Assembly: GCF_037975245.1 (NCBI RefSeq)
Contig: NC_092562.1
Coordinates: forward strand, 20,721,054 to 20,785,053
Source of the DNA: Apostichopus japonicus
Taxonomy: Eukaryota; Echinodermata; Holothuroidea; Aspidochirotida; Stichopodidae
Length of the DNA stretch: 64,000 bases
Reading direction: 5' to 3'
The notes beneath the pieces are model-generated. The model was not told the DNA's origin. It did not search any database and saw only the letters and a program-made list of their open reading frames with translations. Positions 50,819 through 64,000 of this stretch are shown here, piece by piece. How positions within the stretch are numbered: position 1 is the stretch's first letter; every line of letters starts with the position of its first letter. Made by a program: the position numbers and the translations under genes.

Positions 50819-53800
50819 GTTATTTATGCGGGCTTAAGTCCCCTACTGCATGCCCGTGCATACTAAACGTGGCTGCATCCCTGCTCTACCCTCTGTCTCG
50901 ATTTGGATTTTTGTAGGGGGGGGGAGCACGAAATTTGAAATACATCCGTTCTAGGGAGACGTTTCCCTCCTCTTCGAGAAAATTTTGTTTGGTTAAGAGC
51001 CTATGGGGGCTAAATGGAGAAAGAACATTGCTGTCCATTCCATCATTTTAACTACACATTTGTGTATTACAAGCATCATCAGATCTTGCCAATGTTTACG
51101 TCGTTACATGCTTGAAATATTTTCCCCTCCCGTTTCGTCCCCGGATTTTCTGCGGGAGCATTAATCCACCTCACGCTCCCCAATGGCTACGCCACTGCTC
51201 ATTTGCCTCATCCTCATGGAAGATCCTGGGTTGCAGGTCTCAAAGCATGCGGACCGCGGCTTTGGCCCGGGGACGTTACTGTCCCATCTAAGAACTTTCG
51301 AAATTTTCGATCTAACCATAACAACTCCCTGATCCGGATCTAACATCGAGAAATAGTGTGCTTAGTGATGGCAGCATACCAGATTGTATATAGGTACACA
51401 TAATATAGCCGACCTAACACTAACAGTAACAATATTTTATATGAAAATCGAAAAGCTGAGCGAACATGACGGGATTGCCCCCAATTTCTGCGGTAAGTGT
51501 AGCGTTTTGTTTAGTTATGGTAAACTATTTTCGGAAAGTGTATATAATAGATTTAGAAAGTTTGCAGTACTGTATATAATAGAATAATTTGTGTGAAGAA
51601 GCAATTTATCCATTTTTATACACTTGCAGGAACACTAACACAGTAGCACAACGTTATATACGAAACATTCACTGAGCAACCTGTGCACGTACACATTGTA
51701 TCAGTTGTACTTCAGTTTTCAATCAAAACGAAGCATTGAGTCTATTAGAAGTGTAGGCCTTTACTAGTAATGGCAATACTGCATTGCTAGCCTACGTTAG
51801 CTACACGCCCATTACTTTAGTGTATAGTAGTAAAGTGTATATAACAAACTCCTAAGTCCTAAGTCTACACTGGAACTAGAAGGTGCGATATGAATAATTT
51901 CGCCCAGTATTGATACGTAGTTCACATAATGGCTAAATTTGGTATATTGTGGTTGTTGTACCATAGCCTAGCACACCTAAGTTAGGCCTAGCCTAACTGC
52001 TACATGGGGCCTAGGTTATTTCTTGACAATTGTTACTTTAACTTAGCATAGGCATGGCTTTAGCAATTCCCTGCCATAGCATTACAATTTACATAATACT
52101 ATTAATAGTAGTAACAGTAGCCTATGCTAACCCAACTTTCTGCTGTATAAGTTAGATAGCAAAGGAATAAATAGGCTGAAACTTGGTGAATGAGAAGAAC
52201 ACATTATGCCACTAGGCTCTAGAGGTTGTAAAGTATAGGTTAGGCCTAGGCCCACATGTCCATCAGTGAAAAGTGTACTGGGTTATTACTGTTAAAGACA
52301 TTGCAGACTAGCCCCAAACCCAGTGCCGCCCTCTGCAAAAGTTAATTTTCCGTTGCTTGTAAGTGAAGTTTTTTCATGTTGCTACAAAATGCAGACAGTA
52401 ATGAAATGTGATACCTTGTTAACTTTTATCTGGACCTGAGATGTCCATCGCTGCTTTGTACTGTGCTATTGACCGTAGCTGCATGTATTGACTGTACACT
52501 AGTGTCTAATTACTATTTAAAGTCAATGTGCATATATATAGATACTCACGCTTCCCAAGTTCCTACATACCCCATTAGTGTTTGCTACTGTGCAGTACAT
52601 CATATGATAGTGAAGTTAATTTCAGTGGGCCGAAATCCATATGGCACAGTGATAGCACTGGATTTGGGATCATCAAAGAACTCCTTTCAGTATTTCAGAC
52701 AGCTTCTTCTCGTTGTTAAAGGGATGACTTGGTACGAAATTGATTTTTGATATTTCGTCAGACAATGCTGCTACATAGCTGTCCAGGGGTTTATGTCTAC
52801 ACTGTCGCTTTATTCTTTGAGAAATGACCCTTTGATCCAATGACAATGTTATGATGCGTTACAAAATATGCCAAGGAAAAATGGTGTTAAATGGAAATCG
52901 AAAGGGTGCTCTCTTGAAATATGCATTTAGAAGTTGTAACATGTTTAATCTGAGTTATTACAACATTTAAAAACAGTGGATGAACATTAACATGTAGGTC
53001 TCCAATGAGGAGCCAACATACACCTTCAGGTGATGTTTTTGACACTGAAACAGCTATATAGGAACATTACTATACCAGCCCTGTGAATTCCCTGTTTCTT
53101 GTGGACTATGTATCAAGTATGAAATTCTGAGTAAATTATATGCTATTGTCCAACTAGATTTGGTCTCCAGGCACAGGACTTCATAATCGAGGCTGCAAAC
53201 TATAGGGAGAAAACAAAAATACAGGAAGGAAACAGGCTTTATAATACTGTGCAGTATATATCATTATTTTACATACTGTGTGGTACAGTATGTGGCTTAT
53301 TATTTTAAGGTCAAAATTATGCTTTCCTGGCACAGCATATCAATAAAAACTGCAATACTACCTTCAGTAGATAACAGTTCACAGGAAATGAAAAAGACAA
53401 AAAACAACAAACAAAACCCGAAATAGAAAGAGAACTTTAAAGCAAAGTATTGAGTTGCTGGCACTAACATGAAATTTTGGATGCCAAAATCCAAGTTTTC
53501 TAGTTCATTAATTATCTTGACTCATCACTTTTCATTCAAGAAAGGAAGTACTGTAAAAAGTTAAATATTTTGAAGTTTTCCCATATTTTGCTTTCACTAT
53601 TTGTGTTTATTATTGGAAAAGACTCTGCATTGAGTATCACGTTGTCACTCTGTATGTAGTAATGTTTGGCTTTCCCTTAACCTGAAGACAGCGTAAGAAA
53701 TGACCACGGTAGAATAAATCTTTTTTTTTCTTCTTTTTTTCTTCATGTGAATAGAGTTCTTAAAAGTGTTGTGTACCCACCCTCCATACTGTTCTGAAGA

Positions 53801-56500
53801 GTTGGTCAGTGGGTGCTTCTAGGTAGCTAATAGGGAATGCTGCATAAAAGCAAGTAAAGTTGGCCCCTGTAGGTATCCACAAAGGGTTTTTCCAATATAA
53901 TTTAATTGCATAGAAATGAAGTATTTGTCAGGCTGAGGTTTAAGCTAGCCATGCATAATACTAGGGCAAAGGCATGTACATGTACAGACTGCACTGTACA
54001 GTATTTTACTGTTGCCTAATACAGTAGTTATCATTTATAAATGTTATGTTACAGTATATGGCTACATAACTCTGGATCAAGGTACCTCCTACCTCGCAGT
54101 GGATAACTTTAGCAGATACATTATTCATAGTTATATGTTCTTGTGACAAATGTAAAGGTTCCTATATAACAGAGTTTCTAGTGGAATTATGCATTTAAAT
54201 AATAAAAATAATAATCAGGCAGTTATTATTTTTTTAACAACGCTTAAGCGACCAAGAATGTGCACAATTATGCATAAGTATTGTTATTAATAATAATGAA
54301 AAGAGAAAAACTTGGAGAAATCAAGAATTGAATCAAAGTCCGCTTATTACTTGCTCTTAGTTGCAAGTTAGTTTTTTGAATTTTTTAGAATTTTGGATGG
54401 GTCCGTTTGGGTGTTGAACTGTTGACGAAACACCAGACATAGCTTGTAAAGCATGTAGACTTTGACTTGCAAATTTGACATTAATAACGACATTTGATGT
54501 ATTACTAAATATTATGACAAAATACAATACTGTCAATTTGTTGTACCTTGTGTAATATTTAATAATAGAAAAGAAAACCATTTTGTCTTCCATTTAATCT
54601 CAAAGGCCTTTGGGGTTTTACTTTGTGAGAAATTTCCAATTTTTAAGCAATTTACTAAATTCCCAGCCTTTCCGTCTCAAATTGATCATTTTGGCCTAAA
54701 AATATTGGTCAACAATGTTCTGTAATTATTAATTATTAAAGTCCTCCAGGATTTTTGTTCAGATTAGTTTTTCCATTTCTTTCAAAGAGTTTTTTTCTGT
54801 CGTTGAAAATCATATTCTCCTTCAAAGTGGCCTCGATGTTGTACATGTATGCCTCTTTAATTGTAGAAGCAAAGAATAAGTACCTTCAGGGTTTGAAGTT
54901 CAAGTAACCCCTAGAAAAGGTATAAAATTTGTGGTAAGCTGTAACACGTCAGCTTTGACATATAAATATATGTAAAATGAATGAAAACAATTGATGAGTT
55001 ATGAAGAACACTCATGAATATTTTGGGCTTAAGTCCTTTGATGAGATCGTAAAGACACAGATTAGTTAACATTTTGTGAATATTTCCTCTTCCTTAAAAT
55101 TGAATCTCAATGTCAGGTCAACATATCTCGGATTTGTTGCTCAGATTATTATTATCTTGAAACCTTCTAAATAACCTTGCAGATTTAAAAAAAAAAAAAA
55201 TCACTCATCGTTTGGTAAAATTTTAATGCCCGCACTGGACTAGAAGTTTGATTCAGTACGATTATCTGCAGATGGCAGGAAGCCAAAAGTAAACTTGCAC
55301 TGCGAAACTCACCTCACAGACAGGAACAGTCACTTCCTGTACTTGGAGATGGTTTATTGCGCGTATCGTGTCCTGTTTGCAAGATGTAGCTCTGTGGGGA
55401 GGGTAACACCTTTTAATACTGTGCAGCTATACATCCAGCCAGGATCTGTATATATATCTCATCTGCATGTTTTTAGCATTAATACTTTGTGACTCAACTT
55501 GAAAGATGCTCCTTGGCATAAAATGGTCTATTATAGTTCACCGGCCGTATCAATGGTACAAGTTGTTGCACTGACATTGTGAGTTTAGGGGATTGACAGT
55601 GCAGTATGTATACATGTATATGTTTAAACTACACTAAAATGTGGTCAGTTAAAAGTGGCTAGAATCATGTCAAAATTGCTAAAAATTATACTGTCCCTTC
55701 CTTCCTTTCATTGTTGTTGATGTTATAGAAATATACTGCACCACCGCAAAGCTTTATGAGTCGTTCAAGAGTTACAACTTACATCAAGTACTGTTGCATT
55801 GAAAGTGTTCAAGTACGATCTGTTCAGGCTGTACAGTAGAGAGTGCACACGTAACAGTAAACGGACGCAGTTGATCAAACCTTTCTCGGGCGGGAATAGT
55901 AACAAATTTACACCGAATATTACACTTGAACACAACATGATAGAAGGGGACTTTATAAACCAAATGATGAAATTATTGAAGAACACATATATTGTTTTAA
56001 TCAGTGGGATGTTAAATTTACTTCGCTCCTCGCTTACCTGTCTCCCCACAACATTAGGACACTCCTTCTACCGTGCCTAGAATGAACTGGTAACCTTTAA
56101 CACTGTGCGCCCTCTATGACCGGCCCCTCTGAGCAATGCCCTCCCTTCTCTTGCTACCACCAAATGTGTCTACATCCTTCGTTTTTGTTTGTTTCTGTTA
56201 GAACTTTGTATTTTTGGCCAGATTGTTATGATAAAATTATGAGGGATCCAGTAAGGTTTGGAATTTCTCAGAAATTGGAGCAGTGTACCAGTCATTTTCA
56301 AATTTCACCTAGTAACATGGGAAATGGAGATCCCTTGAAAAAATGGATGTTGTTTTTGGTGCTTTTAATATTTAGTACTGTATAAACTGTTCTTGTTTAA
56401 GACTTGCTACATTTAAAAGCAATCTTTGCAATACTACATACAGTATATGTATACAGAATGGCACAATGTTGTGCGAGTTTGTAAATTGTTCATACCAGCG
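50819..56500. other. intergenic, no gene recognised
   Basis: AT-rich sequence with many TAGGCCTA-type words and homopolymers. Open frames are short, lack similarity and have no splice-consistent neighbours. Nothing here supports a gene on either strand. Confidence 0.5.
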
Positions 56501-57217
56501 TTTCCGCTAAGCCGCTATGACGCGATTTTGACGCAATGGCTTGCCGATTTGACGCACTGGCGTTCAGAGAGAGAGAAAAAAAAAAGAGGGTTTAATTTTC
56601 TCCTGAATTTTATATAGTGAATAGGAAAAAAAATGTTTCAAAAGGCATGGTGTTCAGAACTTCAACTTGAAGTGAAGAAATTATTACTGGAAATTGTTTC
56701 CAATTTATCGTCAGAAATGTTAAATTAGAGATCGTTAACTTTACCGTAGCTATGTTTTTCTATACAGTCATGCAGATTTAGTTCGATTGCTGTAAAGCTA
56801 AATCATATAATGTAACGTGCACGTGCGCTGATGCATTGCCTACACTATGATGGTTCGCACTACCAGTGTACTAAATATAATATCTGTAGCCTACTACATT
56901 GCAACAGGGTCAGAAATAAGTGGGGCGACGGGCGATTCGCCCTAGCAAGTGCTAAAAAAAACCCTTTGAAAGCACAATTGCGAGGGCGAAAAAGAAAAGA
57001 GAAATATAAGAAAATCGTCCTCGTAATATCAGGTGTCTGTGTAAATTTAATTGTGACATGCATTGCTTTAGCTAGTGTTTGCAGTAGCAGCGCGAATCGC
57101 ACAAAAAGCTCTCACAATCCCGCATCAAATTTGAAGCAATGCGGGAGGGTCGCACACAATCACCGGGAACTTCCTGCACAGTCACTGGCAAATTACGGCC
57201 TCAACTAAGCAATTTCA

Positions 57218-57545
57218 GTACCACATGTTAGCCTAACAACCACACTAAGTCAATGAGAAATGTAGCCTAACCATCGGTTTGCAAAAAAAAAATAATAACA
57301 ATACTTCGCGTAGCTTTGTTTACATACCTTTCTTGCTGCTATCATCGCGCGCATGGTAGCCGAACACCACACGTAGTAAACGGGAAATTCTAGCCTTAGA
57401 AGCATCATCTATTCGCTGAAATTGTGACGCAGTTAGCTAGAACTAAAATATCCATGAAATACTGCAACCTTCGACCACATGTTAGCCTAACAACCACACT
57501 AAGTCAATGGGAAATGTAGCCTAACCATCGGTTTGCAAAAACAAA
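57218..57545. repeat. direct duplication of ~70 bp, 257 bp apart
   Basis: CCACATGTTAGCCTAACAAC, then CACACTAAGTCAATG and GAAATGTAGCCTAACCATCG occur at 57218-57290 and again at 57475-57543 with few differences. No coding content. Confidence 0.85.
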
Positions 57546-58285
57546 ACAAAAAATGCGTAGCTTTGTTTACAACTTTCAATTTGCTGGAAATCGGCAGTTG
57601 TTTGGAAGGTATGTGCTATGTCTTAAAGAGGGAATGTTGTATTTTACGTACACTGTTGCTGTGGCGATGGATTGACGGTTTTAAATTTGATTACTTTTCA
57701 GAGGTATAATGGTTTCGTATTTGGTGGTGAGTGATTTTATCCACACACGAAAAAATACATGATTTAAGGAAAAGGCACCTTCAGTGGAAGTAAACCTGTG
57801 CTTTCTATTTCAGTTGATGGGTTAAAGGTTTTTCGTCATATATTTGGATTGACGTTATTTGCTAAACGATCGCAAATTTCGGCAATTATACTTTCAATGA
57901 ATTTGCTATAGCCTACGGTCGCAGCTAACTAGGAAGAGGGTACTTGTGCTTAATTGATCCTGATGAATGCTTACAACCTTTTCCGTAAACAGCATATTTG
58001 AACTTTGGAAAAGCGCCCCCTTAAACCTTAAAAAAGCCCTCGTAAATACATTAAGGGGGGCGTTTTAACTTTTCATTTTCCAAAATAGCCCCCCAAAGCC
58101 AAATCTTAATTCCTACCCTGCATTGCAAGTGGTGCACTATTTGAGCCAAATTTAGCTTGTAAAAATAAAGCATAATATGCAACGAACTAATTTATTATTA
58201 TTTAGCAATCATCGCATAAATAAAGCTCACGGTTCCATGCCTCAATTTAAAATCAGACATTGGATTGGCCGATGTTTAGTACACA

Positions 58286-58980
58286 TGAGCGTAGCCAGTA
58301 TGTAGCACTGTAGGCCCGGGCCTAAACTTTTTTTGGCCAAGTTATCTTTTTTATAAAAACACCCATAATTCAAATCCAAGAGCTTGCTGGACGAGTTTTA
58401 GAGTCTAGACAGGAAAAACTATTGAAATGAATGTAGCAAGAATATGGCTAAATTAGGTGACCTATTCTTCTGTCATCTAGGTTGTCATTTCTATCGCGTG
58501 CCGTTTCAATCAACACTCTACCAGCCGAAAGACTAGGATCCGATCTTGTCAGTTTTTTAACATCTAGTTAAGAACCCGTTTACGCAGATAATATTTCAGT
58601 TGAGAAATATTCCACAGTCAAATAAGCCTGTCGTTGATTAACAGACTTTATAGAGCTGCAGCACTTTGTTGCCTGTTGTTACTGGCATACAGTACTCTGT
58701 ACATACCTTGCTAATGTTAAATACATTATGTAGTATTGAATTACGTACTATTTAACTTGTTTGTTTTTTTGGGGTTTAAATTAAAAGTGATATTGAATGA
58801 GGTGTGTCAAGTTACCAAGAGGCCAGAGAACCAGAATGAAGACTCGGGAAGGGCCATTTCCGGCCATCTGGGGGGTTTGTAAAACCAAAAATTTTCTTGT
58901 ACGCTCCGCGCCAACTGATGGTGGCGCTCCGCTCAGATGGTCGTGCCTACAACTTTGAAATTCCTGGCTACGCCTCTGGT
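58286..58980. mobile_element. probable degenerate MITE related to 50415-50810
   Basis: Possible ends CATGAGCGTAGCCAG (58286) and CCTGGCTACGCCTCTG (~58963-58978). It contains CTTGTACGCTCCGCGCCAAC and GGTGGCGCTCCGCTCAGATG, as in the MITE at 50415. I do not see a clean target-site duplication. Confidence 0.5.
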
Positions 58981-59289
58981 ACTAATACTGTCGGCAAAAT
59001 GTAACATCGTGAAAAGTCAAGAAAACATTGACCGATTGTGTTTTTGGTTCAATACAATAATTTGCCGCAAGTTTTAACCCTCCCCTTAGACCCCTACCCC
59101 AGGACGGTGGTGAGTCAAATATTCAGAAATTAGCCATTGACTCAATGGGAAATTTCTTAGAGGAAACACTGGTTCATACAACTTGTTCTAGTTTGTCAAT
59201 TGTGTGTTTTACAATATAATATACTTCCTTAATTTAAATTTGTTAAATGTGCAATATTAGCGAATGATCATTGGGAATGTTATTTTCAA

Positions 59290-59720
59290 ATTCAGGTCAT
59301 TGCTGTATAAGTTATATCAACAAACAGGGAAGAGTCTTGAAGGTAATGAGTCATTTCTATATGTACAGTATGATACATGGAATTGTGTGTGCAGATCTGT
59401 TGGGCGGGAGGAGGAGGGGGGGTATGTTCTAGATCTTGAGGAAGTACAGTACATCCAGTATTTGTTTTTAATACAAATCGCTGTTTACAAAGGAACTGCT
59501 ACAGAGAAAGCCTTTCAAGTATACCGAATAATACGAGCAAAGAGTAACAATGATAGGAATTATGTTAAGACTACAAACTCATTTTCTTGGGAATCATTTA
59601 CGAGTGAATCAACTTCAGGTCATAGCTGTATTAAGAAATTCAAAAATACGAAGAAGGGGAAGATACTTGAAAGTATTGAGCCCATTTCTACTGTATGTAT
59701 TATGATATATATCTTAGCTG
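59290..59720. repeat. diverged direct repeat ~325 bp apart
   Basis: AAACAGGGAAGAGTCTTGAA, then ATGAGTCATTTCTAT near 59325 corresponds to AAGGGGAAGATACTTGAA, then TTGAGCCCATTTCTAC near 59652. The 158-codon frame here spans the repeat and has no family similarity. Confidence 0.5.
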
Positions 59721-60377
59721 AGAATTTTGTAGTCTTGTGAAAAAACCTGTAGTAGCTGCTATGAAGGGTAGATTCAGAAGTGGGCTGTGCCCAGGAAGTG
59801 GGGGCACAGTGCTTAAACATTTCAGTGATGTAGTTTAGGTAGATAGGAAAGTGCATTTGCTGACTGGGAGACAGGTGAGTATCGTCCCTTATAAATCCCC
59901 AAACCTGGTCGGTTCTGAGTATTTTACTGCAGTGAATATCCCACTGGGATGCAGATGGGGTGGCCGTGGTGGAGTTCTAGATAGTACAGTACTTACCAAC
60001 CCCTTAAGAGCCATTGACAGATCTATACGATAAGTGTAAATCACCTTTTGTTTCCAAGTGACTCCCTGGAATGTCTCAAGGACCTGGTTTGGTTTTAAAG
60101 CAGCATTTTGCGTCCTTTTCTATGATTTTTCTCATCCTCACTGATTCCACTTTGCCATAACGACATACATAACTAGCTAATCTATTTATATTTTACTTCA
60201 AATGGTGGCATAAAAGTCGAAAAAATTGCAACTTTCAACTTTGTTGTTCTCCAAGATATTTTCCGTTGGGAACCCAATAAACCTCGCCCATAATATGAAT
60301 ATTTAAACACTACGAACGTCATTGACAGATACGTAATATAACACCACGCTTGATTTGTGTACAGTCTATATGGCAGC

Positions 60378-60412
60378 TGTACCAGGGAGTTGCATAACAA
60401 CTCCCTGGTACA
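60378..60412. repeat. short palindromic dispersed repeat, copy 2
   Basis: TGTACCAGGGAGTTG and CAACTCCCTGGTACA, 15-bp perfect arms around CATAA. The same palindrome occurs at 62717-62744. Confidence 0.93.
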
Positions 60413-61440
60413 ACCAACGCGAAGTCTTGAATCTATTTTTAGCAACGGCTCATAACTAAACCTTCATCTCTGATTGGTTGAATTCAAACTAGTGGGTTTG
60501 GCGGAATTGTATGCGATTAATTTTAACTGTGAAATTTGTCGAGGACACTCTTCTCATTTATCGACATAAATCGTTAATTACTCGCTAATTAACGCTCTTG
60601 GCAGGGTGAAACTTGGATGGTATCTTAGATTGCTGTTTTATGATTGATACATGTAAAAAAATCGATGCACATGTTAAAAAAGTGGAAAAAAGCGACCCAA
60701 CGCAAAATGCTGCTTTAGATCTTCTCTATTTCACTCTTGTTTTGTTTGGTTTTATTGTTTTGGAGGGGAAGGGGATGGTTTGCTTGTTATGGGGACACTT
60801 AATATTCCATAAAGTTGATCAACTGTTTTTTTTTTATTGTTTTTGTACACCATCATAAACTTTTCAATGTGGTACAGTATTTTATGCAGGTCTTTTATAG
60901 CTGGCCCAACTACAATTCACAGCCTGCACTGTTTATGGCCATTCGGTACACACATCACATAGATTTCTCTCTTTCCACCACACCTTTGTGATTCCACTCC
61001 ACACATGTACCTTTACAATATGTTGCCAAATTGTCCAAAGCTGAGACCAAAGTTTATTCTCAAATGTTGATGTTTGTTACAATTAACAAATAGAATGCAC
61101 TACCAATCCATTATACAGTTCTTACTACATTTTACTGCAGTGCATAATTGATTTGAATGTGTTGCGATCATACGAAAAGTACAATAAGTCGTTAAATCAA
61201 GGTACGGTTTGCTCACCATGATTCACTCCATGGATAATTAGGCAGTCCAGTTGCCAACAATTTTTGTGAACATTTATAATTTATTTAACATTTTGCAGAA
61301 AGGAATACAAATTAATCGTGTGCAACTCTTACTGTACCTCAATTTAACTGTAATGCTGTGCAATTGTGACATCCTACTGTGCACAGACTGCAAATTTGCA
61401 CTGCGGTATGGTTGATACACTCTTTGATAATTTCTTAAAG
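60413..61440. other. intergenic, nothing recognised
   Basis: No repeat termini or coding similarity between the palindrome at 60378 and the minisatellite at 61450. Confidence 0.45.
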
Positions 61441-61449
61441 GAGTACAGT

Positions 61450-62025
61450 GCGGTATAGAATGTACTGTACCGTACCGTATCTATATGAAACTAAGACGCG
61501 CCACACTGAGACTTAATCCATGTCTCATCTCACACATACAGTACTAAGGAGTGTATGAGGTCACAGTGTGACATTCTGTACTCTGTACCGTACCATATCT
61601 ATATGAACTGAAACGTGCCACATTGAGACTTACTCAGTGTCTTATCTCACTCATGCTAAGGAGTGTATGAGGTCACAGTGTGACATTCTGTACTCTGTCT
61701 CATCTCACTCAAAGGCGTATAAGATCACAGTGAGACTTGTTCTACCTCTCACAATATCTCACTCATAACCAGTACTATGAGGTTACAGTAAGAGTTATTC
61801 TAATGTACGTATGTCTTATCTCACACACGTACTAAGGTTACTTGTTACAGTGCTATATGGTCACAGTGAGCCTTAGTCCATACATGTGTCATCTCACATC
61901 ATACTAAGGAGTATCAGGTCTCAGCAAGACTTGACTGTACTCTGCATCTCATGTCACTGATGTAACAAAATGTAGGTCACAGTGAGACTTATACCTTATC
62001 TCCTCTCACTCATACAATACCAAAG
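61450..62025. repeat. degenerate ~55-70-bp minisatellite (GAGGTCACAGTGTGACATTC type)
   Basis: Units contain GGTCACAGTGWGAC, TCTCATCTCACTCATRCTAA and GGAGTGTATGAG. Roughly eight diverged units lie in about 570 bp. Confidence 0.85.
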
Positions 62026-62716
62026 ATTTAAGATGTCGCTACCAAACCCCCCTCCCCCCCCAAAAAAAAAAATAGCTACAAAATGAGGATGGTCCCAGTG
62101 TTAAATGATTGTTAAAGTTTGAACATCAGTGACCACAGGGACAAAATTTTTGAAGGATATTTTCTGGTTGCCCCTCAGATGGCAAATTTGGTTGCCCCAA
62201 GAAACAACTTAACAATGACCAATATATATACAGCATGTAAACTGTATAGAGAGATGTGTAGGTTCTGTGCATAGAAATCCCGCTTTGGGAGTGATTCCAA
62301 TTTCTCATTTTAACCTATTTGGGGATATTTAGTTACAGTGCAATCTGAATTTCATGTAAACAACTCATCTGTCTGTCTGACGGCCTCCAATGCTGATTAT
62401 GGATGTTGCTGACATTCATGAATACAGAAATTCTGTCATTGTCTTGGGACGGAGGGGAGGACCGTTGGTAATTTTGTCCCGGTGATCATTACTGTATTTG
62501 AGTTGTCTAGCTAGACAACATGCTGGAATTCTACAGGTGCATTTCCTTGAGTTTGAGCGAGAGATTTACTATAAATAATATGAAATGGTTTCAAGTGTAA
62601 AATTTAGATGTGTTGTGGTGAGTTCAGATGTTCACTGTACTAGTGTACTACTCTACAATAAGAAGCACTGAATATATATAAATATGTACTGTGTAGTCCA
62701 TCAAGATGTCTCATAC

Positions 62717-62744
62717 CAGGGAGTTGTTCCATAACAACTCCCTG
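62717..62744. repeat. short palindromic dispersed repeat, copy 3
   Basis: CAGGGAGTTGTT and AACAACTCCCTG, 12-bp perfect arms around CCAT, preceded by TAC as in copy 2. Confidence 0.92.
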
Positions 62745-63427
62745 CTCATACATTTTCTACACCCAGAAGGCCAGAAAACACATCTCATAATTGGTCCAAA
62801 TTCCCTCAACAAACCTCTGGGTGAAGTACCTATATACAGGTGCAGGTCTGTACAAAAAACCCTGGTACAAGTTTGTCATCAACAAAATATGTTATATGAT
62901 AGATCTGTGAAGGCAAATGGAAACATGATCAGCCATTTACTGTACTGTAAGTACTGTAGCTTAGATACTGTATAAAGTATAGTACAACACTAGGGAATGT
63001 ACTAATTTAGTAGTAATTTGTATGTAACAAGTGTAAACAGTGCAGACATTAATGGTGCTGGCCCGGCAATAAAACTTGTCAATATCTGACAGACAAGCTA
63101 GTTTCCTTTTCTCATCCTTAATATTTATACTGTATATAATTTTTTTTTATCTCAATACATTACATGTATAGAGATATTGTAACAGTAAGTGGGACTCTCT
63201 CTTCTCTTAAAAATTTTTCAGCGTCTTCATACAAAGTTCTTTTTCTCTGGAATTTCCAGAGCAAGCATATATCATATAGGCCAACAAAAGTTACTATTTT
63301 TTATTCCAGAATTGTATCTCATTCTATGACTTTTTCACCGATTTATGTCCAAATTTGGCCAAATCCCTCTGAAAAACAGTTGAAATGAGGCCTTTTTGCA
63401 CACGCTCCAAAACTTGTTTGTTTCATT

Positions 63428-63530
63428 GTTTTTGATGATTAAGCCCCGCCTCCAAGTCTTGTGTAGCAGATTGGCTATGACTCAAGCCCCGCCTCCAAGT
63501 CTGGTTTGTAGCAGATTGGCTATGCCTCAT
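63428..63530. repeat. two-copy tandem repeat of AAGCCCCGCCTCCAAGTCT
   Basis: AAGCCCCGCCTCCAAGTCT, then GTAGCAGATTGGCTATG is present twice about 45 bp apart. A weaker ~180-bp duplication sharing AAGTTTGTTTGATTGCC lies at about 63650-63930. No gene seen to the window end. Confidence 0.85.
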
Positions 63531-64000
63531 GGCAGCTACATGTTAGATATATGAAAATGGTCACCCTCACGACCAATGCACACTAATTCCATATACACAT
63601 TGTTGTGCATTTAATTTATATTAGGACTTCCTCTGTTTATAGCTCCATGGTTTTAGTAATATCAATTTAAGGATTGTTCTTTTGTTCAGGTAGTTTTTCA
63701 GAGCAAGAGTCATGATAAGTTTGTTTGATTGCCCATCAGGTATTTTGTATAATTACGTATACACTTTGTTGTGCTGCTGAAGGCTGCAAGTTTAGGCTAG
63801 GCCTAATGCATTCTATATTAGGCCTTCATTTAGTAATAGCCACATTAGCATTGTACTGGTGGTGTTCAGGCAGTTTTGGGCCATGGTACAGTAAGTTTGT
63901 TTGATTGCCTTACAGTGTGTTTTAATTTTTAAGTTAAGTTTCCAACTTATATATTAACTGTGACTCCATAAATTTAACATAATGTTAATGGGATGATACA

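Noticed and set aside
56831-57208. 125-codon plus-strand frame
   Set aside because: Low-complexity basic stretch from a dispersed repeat (GGGCGATTCGCCCTAGCAAG) with no domain and no splice partner.
59264-59740. 158-codon plus-strand frame as a gene
   Set aside because: It spans an internal direct repeat, has no recognisable family similarity, no splice context and no matching exon nearby.

Overview
The window is animal genomic DNA, most likely from an echinoderm. A sea cucumber or close relative is my best guess, but the class is not proven. The evidence is: intron-rich genes with GT-AG boundaries; a UBE3C orthologue; sea-urchin-egg-lectin (SUEL) and hyalin-repeat (HYR) modules in one secreted protein; a foldback element resembling sea-urchin TU elements; and abundant SINE, LINE, MITE and microsatellite DNA. 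All exon models below were built by hand translation and splice-phase matching, without database searches.

Region 1 (1-18.8 kb, minus strand) is the gene for the HECT-type ubiquitin ligase UBE3C. I can follow 20 coding exons (about 993 codons) from the start codon at 18778 to the HECT C-lobe at 113. The last coding exon or exons, with the catalytic cysteine, lie beyond the left edge. Its introns hold a G-rich minisatellite, a CATATCA-type microsatellite, a perfect 25-bp palindrome, and an array of about seven decayed copies of one exon end plus its splice donor.

Region 2 (18.8-29.2 kb) is a repeat-dense stretch between the divergent genes. It holds a U2-snRNA-like insertion inside an inverted satellite monomer, a hAT-type MITE with perfect 8-bp target duplications, a 103-bp tandem satellite, a 21-bp-type minisatellite, a decayed CR1-like LINE, a tRNA-derived SINE with a TA tail, a decayed L1/Tx1-like LINE and a long ATC microsatellite.

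Region 3 (29.2-47.0 kb, plus strand) is the most interesting part. It is a 12-exon gene for a predicted secreted protein of 688 residues: signal peptide, SUEL lectin, EGF, SUEL lectin, HYR, two immunoglobulin-like segments, then three EGF repeats. The Ig/EGF part resembles the ectodomain of the Tie angiopoietin receptors but stops before any fibronectin, membrane or kinase part. Reading frame and intron phase agree at every junction. Its introns carry a foldback element, a reverse copy of the SINE, nested inverted repeats and several minisatellites.

Region 4 (47.0-64.0 kb) has no gene that I can support. It contains a second 3' fragment of the Tx1-like LINE, a GGAT/GGGT tetranucleotide array, a second hAT-type MITE, short palindromic repeats and degenerate tandem duplications. 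The two genes face away from each other and have no evident functional link. UBE3C is an intracellular ligase; the second gene looks like an extracellular recognition or ligand-binding protein.
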